From Rhodocyclales bacterium (GTDB lineage: Bacteria; Pseudomonadota; Gammaproteobacteria; Burkholderiales; Rhodocyclaceae): DNA of 7,822 nucleotides. The position numbers were made by a program, and so were the translations under genes. Shown piece after piece: positions 1-5,870 of this stretch; the stretch's first letter is position 1, and the number at the start of each line of letters is the position of its first letter. The stretch lies in the NCBI GenBank assembly GCA_021286885.1, contig JAJTBM010000127.1, positions 1-7,822 of the forward strand, in the 5' to 3' direction. The notes under the pieces were generated by a model. It was not told the DNA's origin. It worked only from the letters and a program-made list of their open reading frames with translations, and searched no databases.

Positions 1-492
1 TTTCTGCCCGGGGATCTGGCCCAGAAGGTGGACCCGTATCTGCGCCCCCTCTACGACGCCCTCTATGATCTGATGGGCTTTGATCGGGTGGCCAAGCTGT
101 TCGAGCGGGGCTGCATCGAGATCGCGCCCCTGGCCTTCATGCGTGGCCGTACCCTGTCGCGGGCCTTCATCATTCTGGATGAGGCCCAGAACACCACGCC
201 GGAGCAGATGAAAATGTTCCTGACCCGGATCGGCATCGGCTCCAAGGCCGTCATCACCGGCGACCTGACCCAGGCCGACCTGCCCCGGGGCCAGAAAAGC
301 GGCCTGGCAGAAGCCCTCCAGGTGCTGCCCGAGGTGCGCGGCGTGGCCTTCACCCGCTTCCTTAAAGAAGACGTGGTGCGGCACCCGCTGGTGGCGCGCA
401 TTGTGGCCGCCTACGAAAACCACAACCAGGCCCAGGTCCAGGCCCATCTGGTCCATAGCCAGCAACAGCAACAACAACAGGTTAAGCCGTGA
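1..492 (+). CDS. ybeZ: PhoH-like ATPase (PhoH/YbeZ family), 3' part only
   Basis: The reading frame is open from base 1, so the gene begins upstream; 163 C-terminal residues are present. The first residues ([20 protein letters not shown]) match the highly conserved PhoH core. The Walker B-type segment [12 protein letters not shown] has its DEAQ at 178-189, followed by the conserved [11 protein letters not shown] stretch. The P-loop (Walker A) should lie just upstream of the window. PhoH/YbeZ proteins are cytoplasmic P-loop ATPases; in E. coli ybeZ sits in the same operon as ybeY, ybeX and lnt and has been linked to ribosome/RNA quality control with YbeY. The order here is the same and the stop overlaps the ybeY start. 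The C-terminal tail is unusual in ending with seven glutamines followed by VKP. Family assignment is very secure; the exact cellular role is inferred from the family. Confidence 0.95.
   Translation, partial: FLPGDLAQKVDPYLRPLYDALYDLMGFDRVAKLFERGCIEIAPLAFMRGRTLSRAFIILDEAQNTTPEQMKMFLTRIGIGSKAVITGDLTQADLPRGQKSGLAEALQVLPEVRGVAFTRFLKEDVVRHPLVARIVAAYENHNQAQVQAHLVHSQQQQQQQVKP
460..480 (+). repeat. CAA/CAG trinucleotide repeat encoding seven Gln at the PhoH C-terminus
   Basis: Seven consecutive glutamine codons (CAG CAA CAG CAA CAA CAA CAG) lie four codons before the PhoH-like stop codon. The last CAG and the following GG form the only Shine-Dalgarno-like CAGG (478-481) ahead of the ybeY GTG start at 489. 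A change in repeat number would therefore alter only the PhoH tail and leave the frame and the ybeY start intact. The tract lies beyond the conserved PhoH domain and is probably a disordered tail. Confidence 0.8.
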
Positions 493-971
493 GCGAAATC
501 AGGATTCCCCGCCGTCTCGATCTTTCTGTGCAATACGTGTGTAACAAGGAAGGTCTACCCTCCCGGGCCGACCTGCGGCTGTGGCTGCGGGCGGCCGAGC
601 CGGGTGCCGCGAAGATCACCATCCGCTTTGTGGATGAGGAAGAAGGGCGCAGCCTCAACCGGGATTACCGGGGCAAGGACTACGCCACCAATGTGCTGAC
701 CTTTGCCTATGATGAAGGCGAAGACATGCCGCTCCCCGAAGGGCTGCCCCTGATGGGTGATCTGGTGATGTGTGCTCCGGTGGTGGCCCGTGAGGCCGCC
801 GAGCAGGGCAAGCCCCTGGCCGCGCATTACGCCCACCTGACCATACATGGTATGCTGCACCTTCAGGGTTACGACCACGAAGAAGACGCGGAAGCCGAGG
901 AAATGGAAGCCCTCGAACGCCGCTTCATGGCCGCCCTGGGGTTTGATGACCCCTACGCAGGCGAGCGCTGA
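489..971 (+). CDS. ybeY: YbeY endoribonuclease / rRNA maturation factor
   Basis: A 160-residue protein of normal YbeY length. It carries the diagnostic zinc-binding motif [11 protein letters not shown], with histidines at residues 120, 124 and 130. The conserved [13 protein letters not shown] segment (residues 60-72) includes the family's essential arginine (R61 here). YbeY is a single-strand-specific metallo-endoribonuclease needed for 16S rRNA 3'-end processing and late 70S quality control in the cytoplasm. The GTG start at 489 overlaps the TGA of the upstream phoH-like gene (GTGA), so translation is probably coupled; only a weak CAGG lies upstream. The start is supported by the overlap and by a homologous-looking N-terminus. 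The tail after GYDH is acidic, as is usual. No missing key residue was seen. Confidence 0.97.
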   Translation: MSEIRIPRRLDLSVQYVCNKEGLPSRADLRLWLRAAEPGAAKITIRFVDEEEGRSLNRDYRGKDYATNVLTFAYDEGEDMPLPEGLPLMGDLVMCAPVVAREAAEQGKPLAAHYAHLTIHGMLHLQGYDHEEDAEAEEMEALERRFMAALGFDDPYAGER

Positions 972-980
972 ACGCCCGAT

Positions 981-1005
981 GGGCACGCCAAAACCCGGCG
1001 TGCCC
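981..1005 (+). terminator. Perfect 9-bp hairpin just after ybeY (no T-tract)
   Basis: GGGCACGCC (981-989) pairs perfectly with GGCGTGCCC (997-1005) around a 7-base loop AAAACCC, starting nine bases after the ybeY stop codon. The stability and position suggest a transcript-end or mRNA-protecting structure. The bases that follow are CTGTCTGC rather than a run of T, so a classical intrinsic terminator is not supported. It may be a Rho-linked 3' end, a processing site, or a pausing structure between ybeY and ybeX. Confidence 0.5.
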
Positions 1006-1025
1006 CCTGTCTGCAACCCGCCTAC

Positions 1026-1125
1026 GGTGGCATGAGCAATGCGCCATGGACGTTGAAAACGCCTCCGGCCCAGCCGGCGAGCAGGTTTCTCATTGCCCAT
1101 GGCCCATTTCTCATCCACCTTTTTT
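1026..1125 (+). repeat. Long imperfect inverted repeat followed by a T6 tract, directly before ybeX
   Basis: The left arm is GGTGG (1026-1030), a bulged C (1031), then ATGAGCAATGCGCCATGG (1032-1049). The right arm is CCATGGCCCATTTCTCAT (1097-1114), then CCACC (1115-1119). By hand, 21 of 23 arm positions pair; the mismatches are C1037/T1109 and C1042/C1104. The 47-base interior can fold a second GC-rich hairpin: CGCC (1061-1064) with GGCG (1077-1080), and GGC (1068-1070) with GCC (1074-1076). The right arm is followed at once by TTTTTT (1120-1125) and then the ybeX ATG. A GC-rich stem base plus a T-run is the architecture of an intrinsic terminator or attenuator, although the loop is unusually large. 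It could also be a mobile or REP-like intergenic palindrome. Confidence 0.65.
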
Positions 1126-1974
1126 ATGGAACCCTCCAGTAGTAAACCGTCCCTGCTTGATCGTCTTTCGGCGTTCCTGACACGCCAGCCGGAAGACCGG
1201 GAAGAGTTGGTCGATCTTTTGCATTCGGCCCACGATCGCAACCTGTTTGATGCCGATGCCCTGGCCATCATCGAAGGCGCCCTCCAGGTGTCGGAGATGC
1301 AGGTGCGTGACGTGATGATTCCCCGGGCCCAGATGGACGTGGTGAGCCTTGACGACTCCGTCGAAGACATCACCCGCTTTGCCATTGGCGCCGCCCACTC
1401 CCGTTTCCCGGTCATCGGGGACAACAAGGACGACGTGATCGGCATCCTTCTCGCCAAAGACCTGCTCCGGGTGTTTGCCGGCGAGGATTTCAACCTCCGT
1501 GACATGCTCCGCCCGGCGGTGTTCGTGCCCGAATCCAAGCGCCTCAATGTGCTGCTGCGGGATTTCCGGGTGAGCCGCAACCACATGGCGATTGTGGTGG
1601 ACGAATACGGCGGTGTGGCCGGCTTGGTCACCATCGAAGACGTGCTCGAACAGATCGTGGGCGACATCGAAGACGAATACGACTTCGACGAGGCCGCCGA
1701 CAACATCCGCGCCGACCACAAAGGCGGCTACCGGGTGAAGGCGAGCACCGAGATCGAAGACTTCAACGCCGCCTTTGGCACCACCTACAGCGACGATGAA
1801 TACGACACCGTGGGCGGCCTGCTGATCCGCAAGCTGGGCCGCCTGCCCAAGCGCAACGAGATCCTCACCCTCGAAGGCCTGCGCTTCCAGGTGCTGCGGG
1901 CCGACAGCCGCCGGGTGCATTCGGTGCACGTCGAACGCCTGCCCGAAACCGGCCAGGAAGACGCCGCCAGCTGA
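1126..1974 (+). CDS. ybeX: CBS-domain CorC/HlyC-family protein YbeX
   Basis: From ATG 1126 this is a 282-residue soluble protein. It has a short leader (PSLLDRLSAFL, then PEDREELVDLL), two CBS domains (about residues 64-122 and 128-183, including DVMIPRAQMDVV and VVDEYGGVAGLVTIEDVLEQIVGDIEDE), and a C-terminal CorC/HlyC transporter-associated domain (about 200-272, with YDTVGGLLIRKLGRLP). No DUF21 membrane domain is present, as expected for YbeX/CorC. E. coli CorC was linked genetically to magnesium/cobalt efflux, and YbeX has more recently been linked to ribosome metabolism. The start is uncertain: in-frame TTG 1093 and ATG 1099 would add 11 or 9 residues, but those bases form one arm of an inverted repeat. 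ATG 1126 gives an N-terminus (MEPSSSKPSLLDRL) like those of betaproteobacterial relatives. None of the three has a clear Shine-Dalgarno. The stop overlaps the lnt start. Confidence 0.93.
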   Translation: MEPSSSKPSLLDRLSAFLTRQPEDREELVDLLHSAHDRNLFDADALAIIEGALQVSEMQVRDVMIPRAQMDVVSLDDSVEDITRFAIGAAHSRFPVIGDNKDDVIGILLAKDLLRVFAGEDFNLRDMLRPAVFVPESKRLNVLLRDFRVSRNHMAIVVDEYGGVAGLVTIEDVLEQIVGDIEDEYDFDEAADNIRADHKGGYRVKASTEIEDFNAAFGTTYSDDEYDTVGGLLIRKLGRLPKRNEILTLEGLRFQVLRADSRRVHSVHVERLPETGQEDAAS

Positions 1975-3470
1975 TGAAGATTCCCTGCGTGCGCCCCGGG
2001 CTGGCGCTGCTGGCCGGGGCCACGTCGGCCCTGGCGTTTGCCCCCTTCGAGTTCTTCCCCCTGGCCGCTCTGGCCTTGGGTGGCCTGTTCCATCTGCTCA
2101 ATCGCGCCACTTCGCCCCGGGCCGCCTTCGGGCTGGGCTGGAGCTACGCCTTTGGCGCCTTGCTGGCCGGCATCTCCTGGTTATATGTGGCCCTGCACCA
2201 GTTTGGCGGCATGCCTGCGCCCCTGGCGGCGCTGGCGGTTGCCCTGTTTGCGGCGGGCATGGCGCTGTATCAGGGCCTGGCGGGCTGGGCCTATGCCCGG
2301 TTGGCCCGGGGGCGTCCGGCGCCCCTGGCCTTTGCCGCCACCGTGCTCCTGGCCGAATGGCTGCGGGGCTGGTGTCTGACGGGCTTTCCGTGGCTGGCGA
2401 GCGGTTATTCCCAAACGCCGCCCAGCCCCCTGGCGGGCTTTGCGCCGGTGCTGGGGGTGTATGGGGTTGGCGGCCTGCTGGCCCTGGTCGCCGCTTGGCT
2501 GGTGCAGGGGCTGGTGCGCCGCCATGGGCCCAGCCTGATCGGTGCTGCGCTGGTGCTGCTCGCGGGCGCCGGCCTCGCCCGGGTGGCCTGGACCCAGCCC
2601 GACGGCGCCCCGGTGCCGGTGGCCCTGATCCAGACCAATGTGGAACAAAGCATGAAATGGCGCCCGGAGATGCTGCGCCACTGGCTGCTGCGCAATCTGG
2701 AGCTGATCCGCGAGGCGGGCCCGGCCCGCATCATCGCCCTGCCGGAAACCAGCGTGCCCCTGCTGGTGGATGATCTGCCCGCCGGTTATCTGGATGAAGT
2801 CCGGCGCCTCGCCCGGGCCCAGGGCGCCCAGGTGGTGCTGGGCAGCTTCACCCGCAACGCCCAGGGCCAGTACTTCAACGCGGCCATCAGCCTGGGGGGG
2901 GCGGAGGAGGGCTGGTACGCCAAGCAGCATCTGGTGCCCTTTGGCGAATATTCGCCGCCCTTGTTCGAGTGGTTCTACCGCCTCGCCAGCATTCCCATGG
3001 CCGACCAGACACCGGGCCCGGCCATCCAGCCGCCCATGGGGCTTGGGGGGCTCCAGGTGGCGCTCAACATCTGCTACGAAGACGTGTTTGGCGAAGAGTT
3101 GATCCGTAGCCTCCCCGGGGCTGGGGTGATGCTCAATATGTCCAATCTTGCCTGGTATGGCGATTCCTGGGCCCAGCCCCAGCATCTCCAGATCGCCCGG
3201 ATGCGCGCCCTGGAAACTGGCCGCCCCATGCTGCGCGCCACCAACACCGGCATGACCGCCGCGATTGGGCCGGATGGGCGGGTGGAGGCGGCGCTGCCGG
3301 CCTTCACGGCCGGCATCCTGCACACCGAGGTTCGCCCCTACGCCGGCCTCACGCCCTACGCCCGCTGGGGCAACGTGCCGGCGGTGCTACTGGCCGGGCT
3401 GGCGATGCTGGGGGTGGGGCTGCGAGGCCGCAAGGCGGGCCTTCCCCCGCATTCCACGCCCGCGGCTTAA
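1974..3470 (+). CDS. lnt: Apolipoprotein N-acyltransferase
   Basis: A 498-residue inner-membrane enzyme, close to the usual length (E. coli about 512). It transfers an acyl chain from phospholipid to the N-terminal cysteine of apolipoproteins, the last step of lipoprotein maturation. Residues 1-210 contain a series of hydrophobic segments. The nitrilase-like domain spans about 214-455, and a final membrane helix lies near 464-484. The catalytic triad is complete: E258 in ALPETSVPLL, K318 in YAKQHLVPFGEY, and C367 in NICYEDVFGEE. The conserved E325 of PFGEY and the Y368-E369 pair after the cysteine are also present. ATG 1974 overlaps the ybeX stop (TGATG), so translational coupling is likely; an AGGA at 1955-1958 is rather distant (15-base gap). 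It is the last gene of the phoH-ybeY-ybeX-lnt group here. No clear intrinsic terminator follows it. Confidence 0.98.
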   Translation: MKIPCVRPGLALLAGATSALAFAPFEFFPLAALALGGLFHLLNRATSPRAAFGLGWSYAFGALLAGISWLYVALHQFGGMPAPLAALAVALFAAGMALYQGLAGWAYARLARGRPAPLAFAATVLLAEWLRGWCLTGFPWLASGYSQTPPSPLAGFAPVLGVYGVGGLLALVAAWLVQGLVRRHGPSLIGAALVLLAGAGLARVAWTQPDGAPVPVALIQTNVEQSMKWRPEMLRHWLLRNLELIREAGPARIIALPETSVPLLVDDLPAGYLDEVRRLARAQGAQVVLGSFTRNAQGQYFNAAISLGGAEEGWYAKQHLVPFGEYSPPLFEWFYRLASIPMADQTPGPAIQPPMGLGGLQVALNICYEDVFGEELIRSLPGAGVMLNMSNLAWYGDSWAQPQHLQIARMRALETGRPMLRATNTGMTAAIGPDGRVEAALPAFTAGILHTEVRPYAGLTPYARWGNVPAVLLAGLAMLGVGLRGRKAGLPPHSTPAA

Positions 3471-3520
3471 GGGGCTGGGCTGGCATGGGGAAGGGCGGAG
3501 CGCAGGCGGCGCCCGTGCGC

Positions 3521-3565
3521 ATCCCCATCTTCATCCCATCCCCATCCCATCTCCATCCCATACCG
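3521..3565 (+). repeat. ATCCC-type short tandem array, about 11-bp period, G-rich on the minus strand
   Basis: Four degenerate units lie head to tail: ATCCCCATCTTC (3521-3532), ATCCCATCCCC (3533-3543), ATCCCATCTCC (3544-3554) and ATCCCATACCG (3555-3565). The array is intergenic, between lnt and trpB2. On the minus strand it gives repeated GGGAT/GGGGAT with four or more G-tracts and short AT loops, so a G-quadruplex is possible there. It starts right after a small GC hairpin (GCGCA 3500-3504 with TGCGC 3516-3520). No coding role is likely, because both flanking genes end or begin outside it. Confidence 0.75.
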
Positions 3566-3571
3566 ATGGTT

Positions 3572-3601
3572 CATGGCAGGTTTCCTGGTTTCGCATGGCA
3601 G
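3572..3601 (+). repeat. Direct repeat CATGGCAG x2, 22 bp apart
   Basis: CATGGCAG occurs at 3572-3579 and again at 3594-3601, start to start 22 bp, which is about two helical turns. The second copy overlaps the proposed -35 element of the trpB2 promoter. Same-face spacing next to a promoter is what a tandem activator or repressor site would look like. Two 8-bp copies in GC-rich DNA can also arise by chance, so the regulatory reading is tentative. Confidence 0.3.
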
Positions 3602-3624
3602 CGTGCAGGGCTGGCGCGTATGAT
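3595..3624 (+). promoter_or_regulatory. Candidate sigma-70 promoter for trpB2
   Basis: The -10 candidate TATGAT (3619-3624) matches the consensus at 5 of 6 positions. The -35 candidate ATGGCA (3595-3600) matches at 4 of 6, with an 18-bp spacer. Transcription would begin near 3631 and leave a leader of about 80 bases before the GTG start. Location fits: trpB2 is separated from lnt by 243 bases and ends in its own terminator. Confidence 0.4.
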
Positions 3625-3662
3625 CCCGGGCTGGCATCCGCCCGGCGGGTGGCCGACAAAGG

Positions 3663-3679
3663 GGGCGCCTTGGGCGCCC
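3663..3679 (+). other. 7-bp hairpin in the trpB2 5' leader
   Basis: GGGCGCC (3663-3669) and GGCGCCC (3673-3679) form a perfect stem with a TTG loop, about 20 bases upstream of the Shine-Dalgarno. The rest of the leader shows no other obvious conserved fold. There is no T-run after the stem, so it is not a terminator. It could stabilise the leader or be incidental to a GC-rich sequence. Confidence 0.35.
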
Positions 3680-3700
3680 GATAAGAGCATTGCGCAAGAC

Positions 3701-3706
3701 AGGAGA
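3701..3706 (+). promoter_or_regulatory. Shine-Dalgarno that fixes the trpB2 start
   Basis: AGGAGA lies seven bases upstream of GTG 3714. An in-frame TTG at 3690 would place this site inside the coding sequence and has no comparable ribosome binding site. GTG 3714 is therefore the preferred start. Confidence 0.8.
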
Positions 3707-3713
3707 ATTCGCC

Positions 3714-5081
3714 GTGGGCGATCAGATCAAATATCAACTGGATGAAGCCCGGATGCCCCGGGCCTGGTACAACATTGCCGCCGACCTGCCGGTGGCCCTG
3801 CCGCCGCCCCTGCACCCGGGCACCCATCAGCCCCTGGGCCCGTCTGATCTGGCGCCCATCTTCTGCGATGCGATCATTGAGCAGGAGATGTCCACCGAGC
3901 GCTACATCGACATTCCCGAACCGGTGCGGGATGTGCTCGTCCAGTGGCGCCCCCGCCCCCTGTTCCGCGCCCGGCGCCTGGAAAAGCTGCTCGATACCCC
4001 GGCCCGCATCTACTACAAGTACGAAGGCGTTTCGCCCGCCGGCAGCCACAAGCCCAACTCCGCCGTGCCCCAGGCCTGGTACAACGCCCAGGCCGGCGTG
4101 ACCCGCTTGTCCACCGAAACCGGCGCCGGCCAATGGGGTTCGTCCCTGGCGTTTGCGGGCTCCCTCTACAACCTGGACGTGACCGTGTATCAGGTGCGCG
4201 TGTCCTACGACCAGAAGCCCTACCGCCGGGCCCTGATGGAAACCTGGGGCGCCCGCTGCGTGTCTTCCCCCTCCAATGAAACCGAGAGTGGCCGCGCCGT
4301 GCTGGCCAAGACGCCGGACCATCTGGGCTCTTTGGGCATCGCCATTTCCGAAGCGGTGGAAATTGCCGCCACCCGCGAAGACACCAAGTACGCCCTGGGC
4401 TCGGTGCTCAACCACGTGCTGCTGCACCAGACCATCATCGGCGAAGAAGCCATCCAGCAGCTCGAAATGGCCGGTGACGATCCGGACGTGGTGATCGGCT
4501 GTACCGGCGGCGGCTCCAACTTTGCCGGCATCGCCTTCCCCTTCATCGGGATGCAGCTGCGTGGCGGCCCGAATGCCAAGAAGCGCCGCATCGTGGCGGT
4601 CGAGCCCTCCGCCTGTCCCTCCCTCAGCAAGGGCCAGTACGCCTACGATTACGGCGACACCGCCCACCTCACCCCGCTGGTCAAGATGCACACCCTGGGC
4701 AGCGAATTCACCCCGCCGGGCCTGCACGCGGGCGGGCTGCGCTACCACGGCATGGCGCCCCTGGTGAGCCACGTCAAGGAGCTGGGCCTGATCGAAGCGC
4801 GCAACTATCAGCAGACCGCCTGCTTCGAAGCTGCGCTGATGTTTGCCCGTACCGAAGGCATCGTCCCCGCCCCCGAATCCACCCACGCCATTCGTGCCGC
4901 CGTGGATGAGGCCCTGCGCTGCAAGGCCGAGGGCAAGGCCGAAACCATCCTGTTCTGCCTGTCCGGCCACGGCCACTTCGACATGGCCGCCTACACCAAC
5001 TACCTCTCGGGCAAGCTGGTGGATCAGGAGTACGACGAGAAGGAACTGGCCATGGCCCTCTCGGGTTTGCCCCGGATCTGA
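3714..5081 (+). CDS. trpB2: TrpB2-type tryptophan synthase beta-like PLP enzyme
   Basis: A 455-residue protein from GTG 3714, longer than classical TrpB (about 400) and typical of the TrpB2 branch, with an N-terminal extension before the catalytic fold. The PLP lysine is K113 in [11 protein letters not shown]. The catalytic-type glutamate is E135 in TETGAGQWG. The phosphate-binding glycine loop is CTGGGSN (263-269), and the C-terminal SGHGHFD (417-423) supplies the usual serine near the pyridine nitrogen. TrpB enzymes condense indole with L-serine to tryptophan in the cytoplasm; TrpB2 members generally do not form the classical complex with TrpA and may use free indole or another nucleophile. 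No trpA or trpF is nearby, so this is a stand-alone gene with its own candidate promoter and terminator. The assignment to TrpB2 is firm; the in vivo substrate is open. Confidence 0.95.
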   Translation: MGDQIKYQLDEARMPRAWYNIAADLPVALPPPLHPGTHQPLGPSDLAPIFCDAIIEQEMSTERYIDIPEPVRDVLVQWRPRPLFRARRLEKLLDTPARIYYKYEGVSPAGSHKPNSAVPQAWYNAQAGVTRLSTETGAGQWGSSLAFAGSLYNLDVTVYQVRVSYDQKPYRRALMETWGARCVSSPSNETESGRAVLAKTPDHLGSLGIAISEAVEIAATREDTKYALGSVLNHVLLHQTIIGEEAIQQLEMAGDDPDVVIGCTGGGSNFAGIAFPFIGMQLRGGPNAKKRRIVAVEPSACPSLSKGQYAYDYGDTAHLTPLVKMHTLGSEFTPPGLHAGGLRYHGMAPLVSHVKELGLIEARNYQQTACFEAALMFARTEGIVPAPESTHAIRAAVDEALRCKAEGKAETILFCLSGHGHFDMAAYTNYLSGKLVDQEYDEKELAMALSGLPRI

Positions 5082-5106
5082 GCGCCCAGACCCAGGCTTG
5101 AACCGG

Positions 5107-5146
5107 CACGCCGGGGGAAGAGATTTCCCCGGCGTGTTTTGTTTTT
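5107..5146 (+). terminator. Strong Rho-independent terminator after trpB2
   Basis: A 13-bp stem (5107-5119 with 5124-5136, one G-T pair) has a GAGA tetraloop and is followed by TTTTGTTTTT (5137-5146). The stem core CACGCCGGGG/CCCCGGCGTG is perfectly paired. It lies 25 bases past the trpB2 stop and separates that gene from the downstream polysaccharide-modification genes. Confidence 0.93.
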
Positions 5147-5168
5147 CACCTTCGGCATGAAACTCCAG

Positions 5169-5197
5169 ATGAGGCGGGCGAGGGCGCAGCATAGAAT
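5169..5197 (+). promoter_or_regulatory. Candidate sigma-70 promoter for the phosphatase-deacetylase-acyltransferase genes
   Basis: The -10 candidate TAGAAT (5192-5197) matches the consensus at 5 of 6. The -35 candidate ATGAGG (5169-5174) matches only 3 of 6, with a 17-bp spacer. It lies between the trpB2 terminator and the phosphatase start at 5247. The transcribed leader would include a small hairpin, CTGCC (5207-5211) with GGCAG (5216-5220). The weak -35 suggests an activator or a low-level promoter. Confidence 0.4.
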
Positions 5198-5246
5198 GCG
5201 CGGGTTCTGCCGTGGGGCAGGGTGACAACCAAGGTGGAAACTCAGG

Positions 5247-5870
5247 ATGGCAAGGCAGGCAGGGCAAGACAAGATGCAGGACAGGATCTGTGCGGGAACG
5301 GGGCGCAGTCTCGGCGCGCTGATTGACGTGAATTACGGCACCTTCCGGGGCTTCGTGCGCTTGATGCTGGGGGAGCTGGAGTTTCTCCTGGGTCGGCTGG
5401 AGCCCTTCCTGCAGCTGCGTCCCGCCCAGGTGCAGCGCCTGGTGTTCGTGTGTTTGGGCAACATCAACCGCAGCGCGTTTGGGCATGGGGTGGCCGAAGG
5501 GCTGGGCTGCCGGGTGGCGTCCATTGGCTTGTCGACCACCACGGGCGCCCCGGCCTTTGAAAAGGCGCGCAGCACCGCGCCGCGCTTTGGTCTGAGCCTG
5601 GAAGAGCACCGGGCCACCGATTTCACCGATTACGCCTACCAGCCCGGCGACCTGCTGCTGGTGATGGAGGCCCGCCACGCCCATCAGCTGGTGCAGCGGG
5701 GGATTCCCGCCGAGGCCATTCTGCTGCTCGGCCACTGGGCGCGCCCCCACCGCATCCACATCCATGATCCGCATCTGCACACCGATGCGTATTTCCCCAT
5801 CATCCACTCGGCAGTGGTCAATCTGGTGGCCGAACTGCGCCGGGAGGGCAGCCCATGCGTGCGCCGCTGA
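5247..5870 (+). CDS. Low-molecular-weight protein-tyrosine-phosphatase-like protein with N-terminal extension
   Basis: A 207-residue protein. The C-terminal part is a LMW-PTP fold: P-loop CLGNINRSA with nucleophile C69 and R75 (CX5R), the LLLVMEARHAHQL region near 136-148, and the general-acid-type Asp-Pro at D174-P175 (HIHDPHLHTDAYF). LMW-PTPs dephosphorylate phosphotyrosine; bacterial members (Wzb, Etp types) often act on tyrosine kinases that control exopolysaccharide export. Residues 1-65 precede the usual domain and include a partly hydrophobic helix-like stretch (31-58); their role is unknown. The P-loop has Asn where most members have the second Cys, and Ala replaces the Pro after RS. 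AAGGTGG (5231-5237) lies nine bases before ATG 5247 and supports this start; ATG 5274 is an alternative. The gene overlaps the deacetylase gene by 16 bases. The fold is fairly certain and the substrate is inferred. Confidence 0.87.
   Translation: MARQAGQDKMQDRICAGTGRSLGALIDVNYGTFRGFVRLMLGELEFLLGRLEPFLQLRPAQVQRLVFVCLGNINRSAFGHGVAEGLGCRVASIGLSTTTGAPAFEKARSTAPRFGLSLEEHRATDFTDYAYQPGDLLLVMEARHAHQLVQRGIPAEAILLLGHWARPHRIHIHDPHLHTDAYFPIIHSAVVNLVAELRREGSPCVRR

Noticed and set aside
2181..3323. Minus-strand 380-codon open frame opposite lnt.
   Set aside because: Composition is Gly/Gln/His/Arg-rich, no motif is seen, and the + strand frame is an intact Lnt with a complete catalytic triad.
3620..3745. 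Reading frame with three Trp codons ([18 protein letters not shown]) in the trpB2 leader, suggesting a Trp-attenuation leader peptide.
   Set aside because: Its ATG overlaps the best -10 element, it has no Shine-Dalgarno, it runs into the trpB2 coding region, and no terminator/antiterminator pair with a T-run follows. TGG codons are common by chance in this GC-rich DNA.
3485..3745. Possible small + strand gene of 86 codons covering the lnt-trpB2 gap.
   Set aside because: It is made largely of the ATCCC tandem array (Ile/Pro/Ser/His repeats), lacks a ribosome binding site and overlaps the trpB2 start.
3531..5807. Very long minus-strand open frame (758 codons) antisense to trpB2 and the phosphatase gene.
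   Set aside because: It crosses a strong terminator and two well-supported + strand genes. The translation is low-complexity Gly/His/Gln/Arg-rich with no recognisable domain. This is the usual stop-free antisense frame of high-GC genes.
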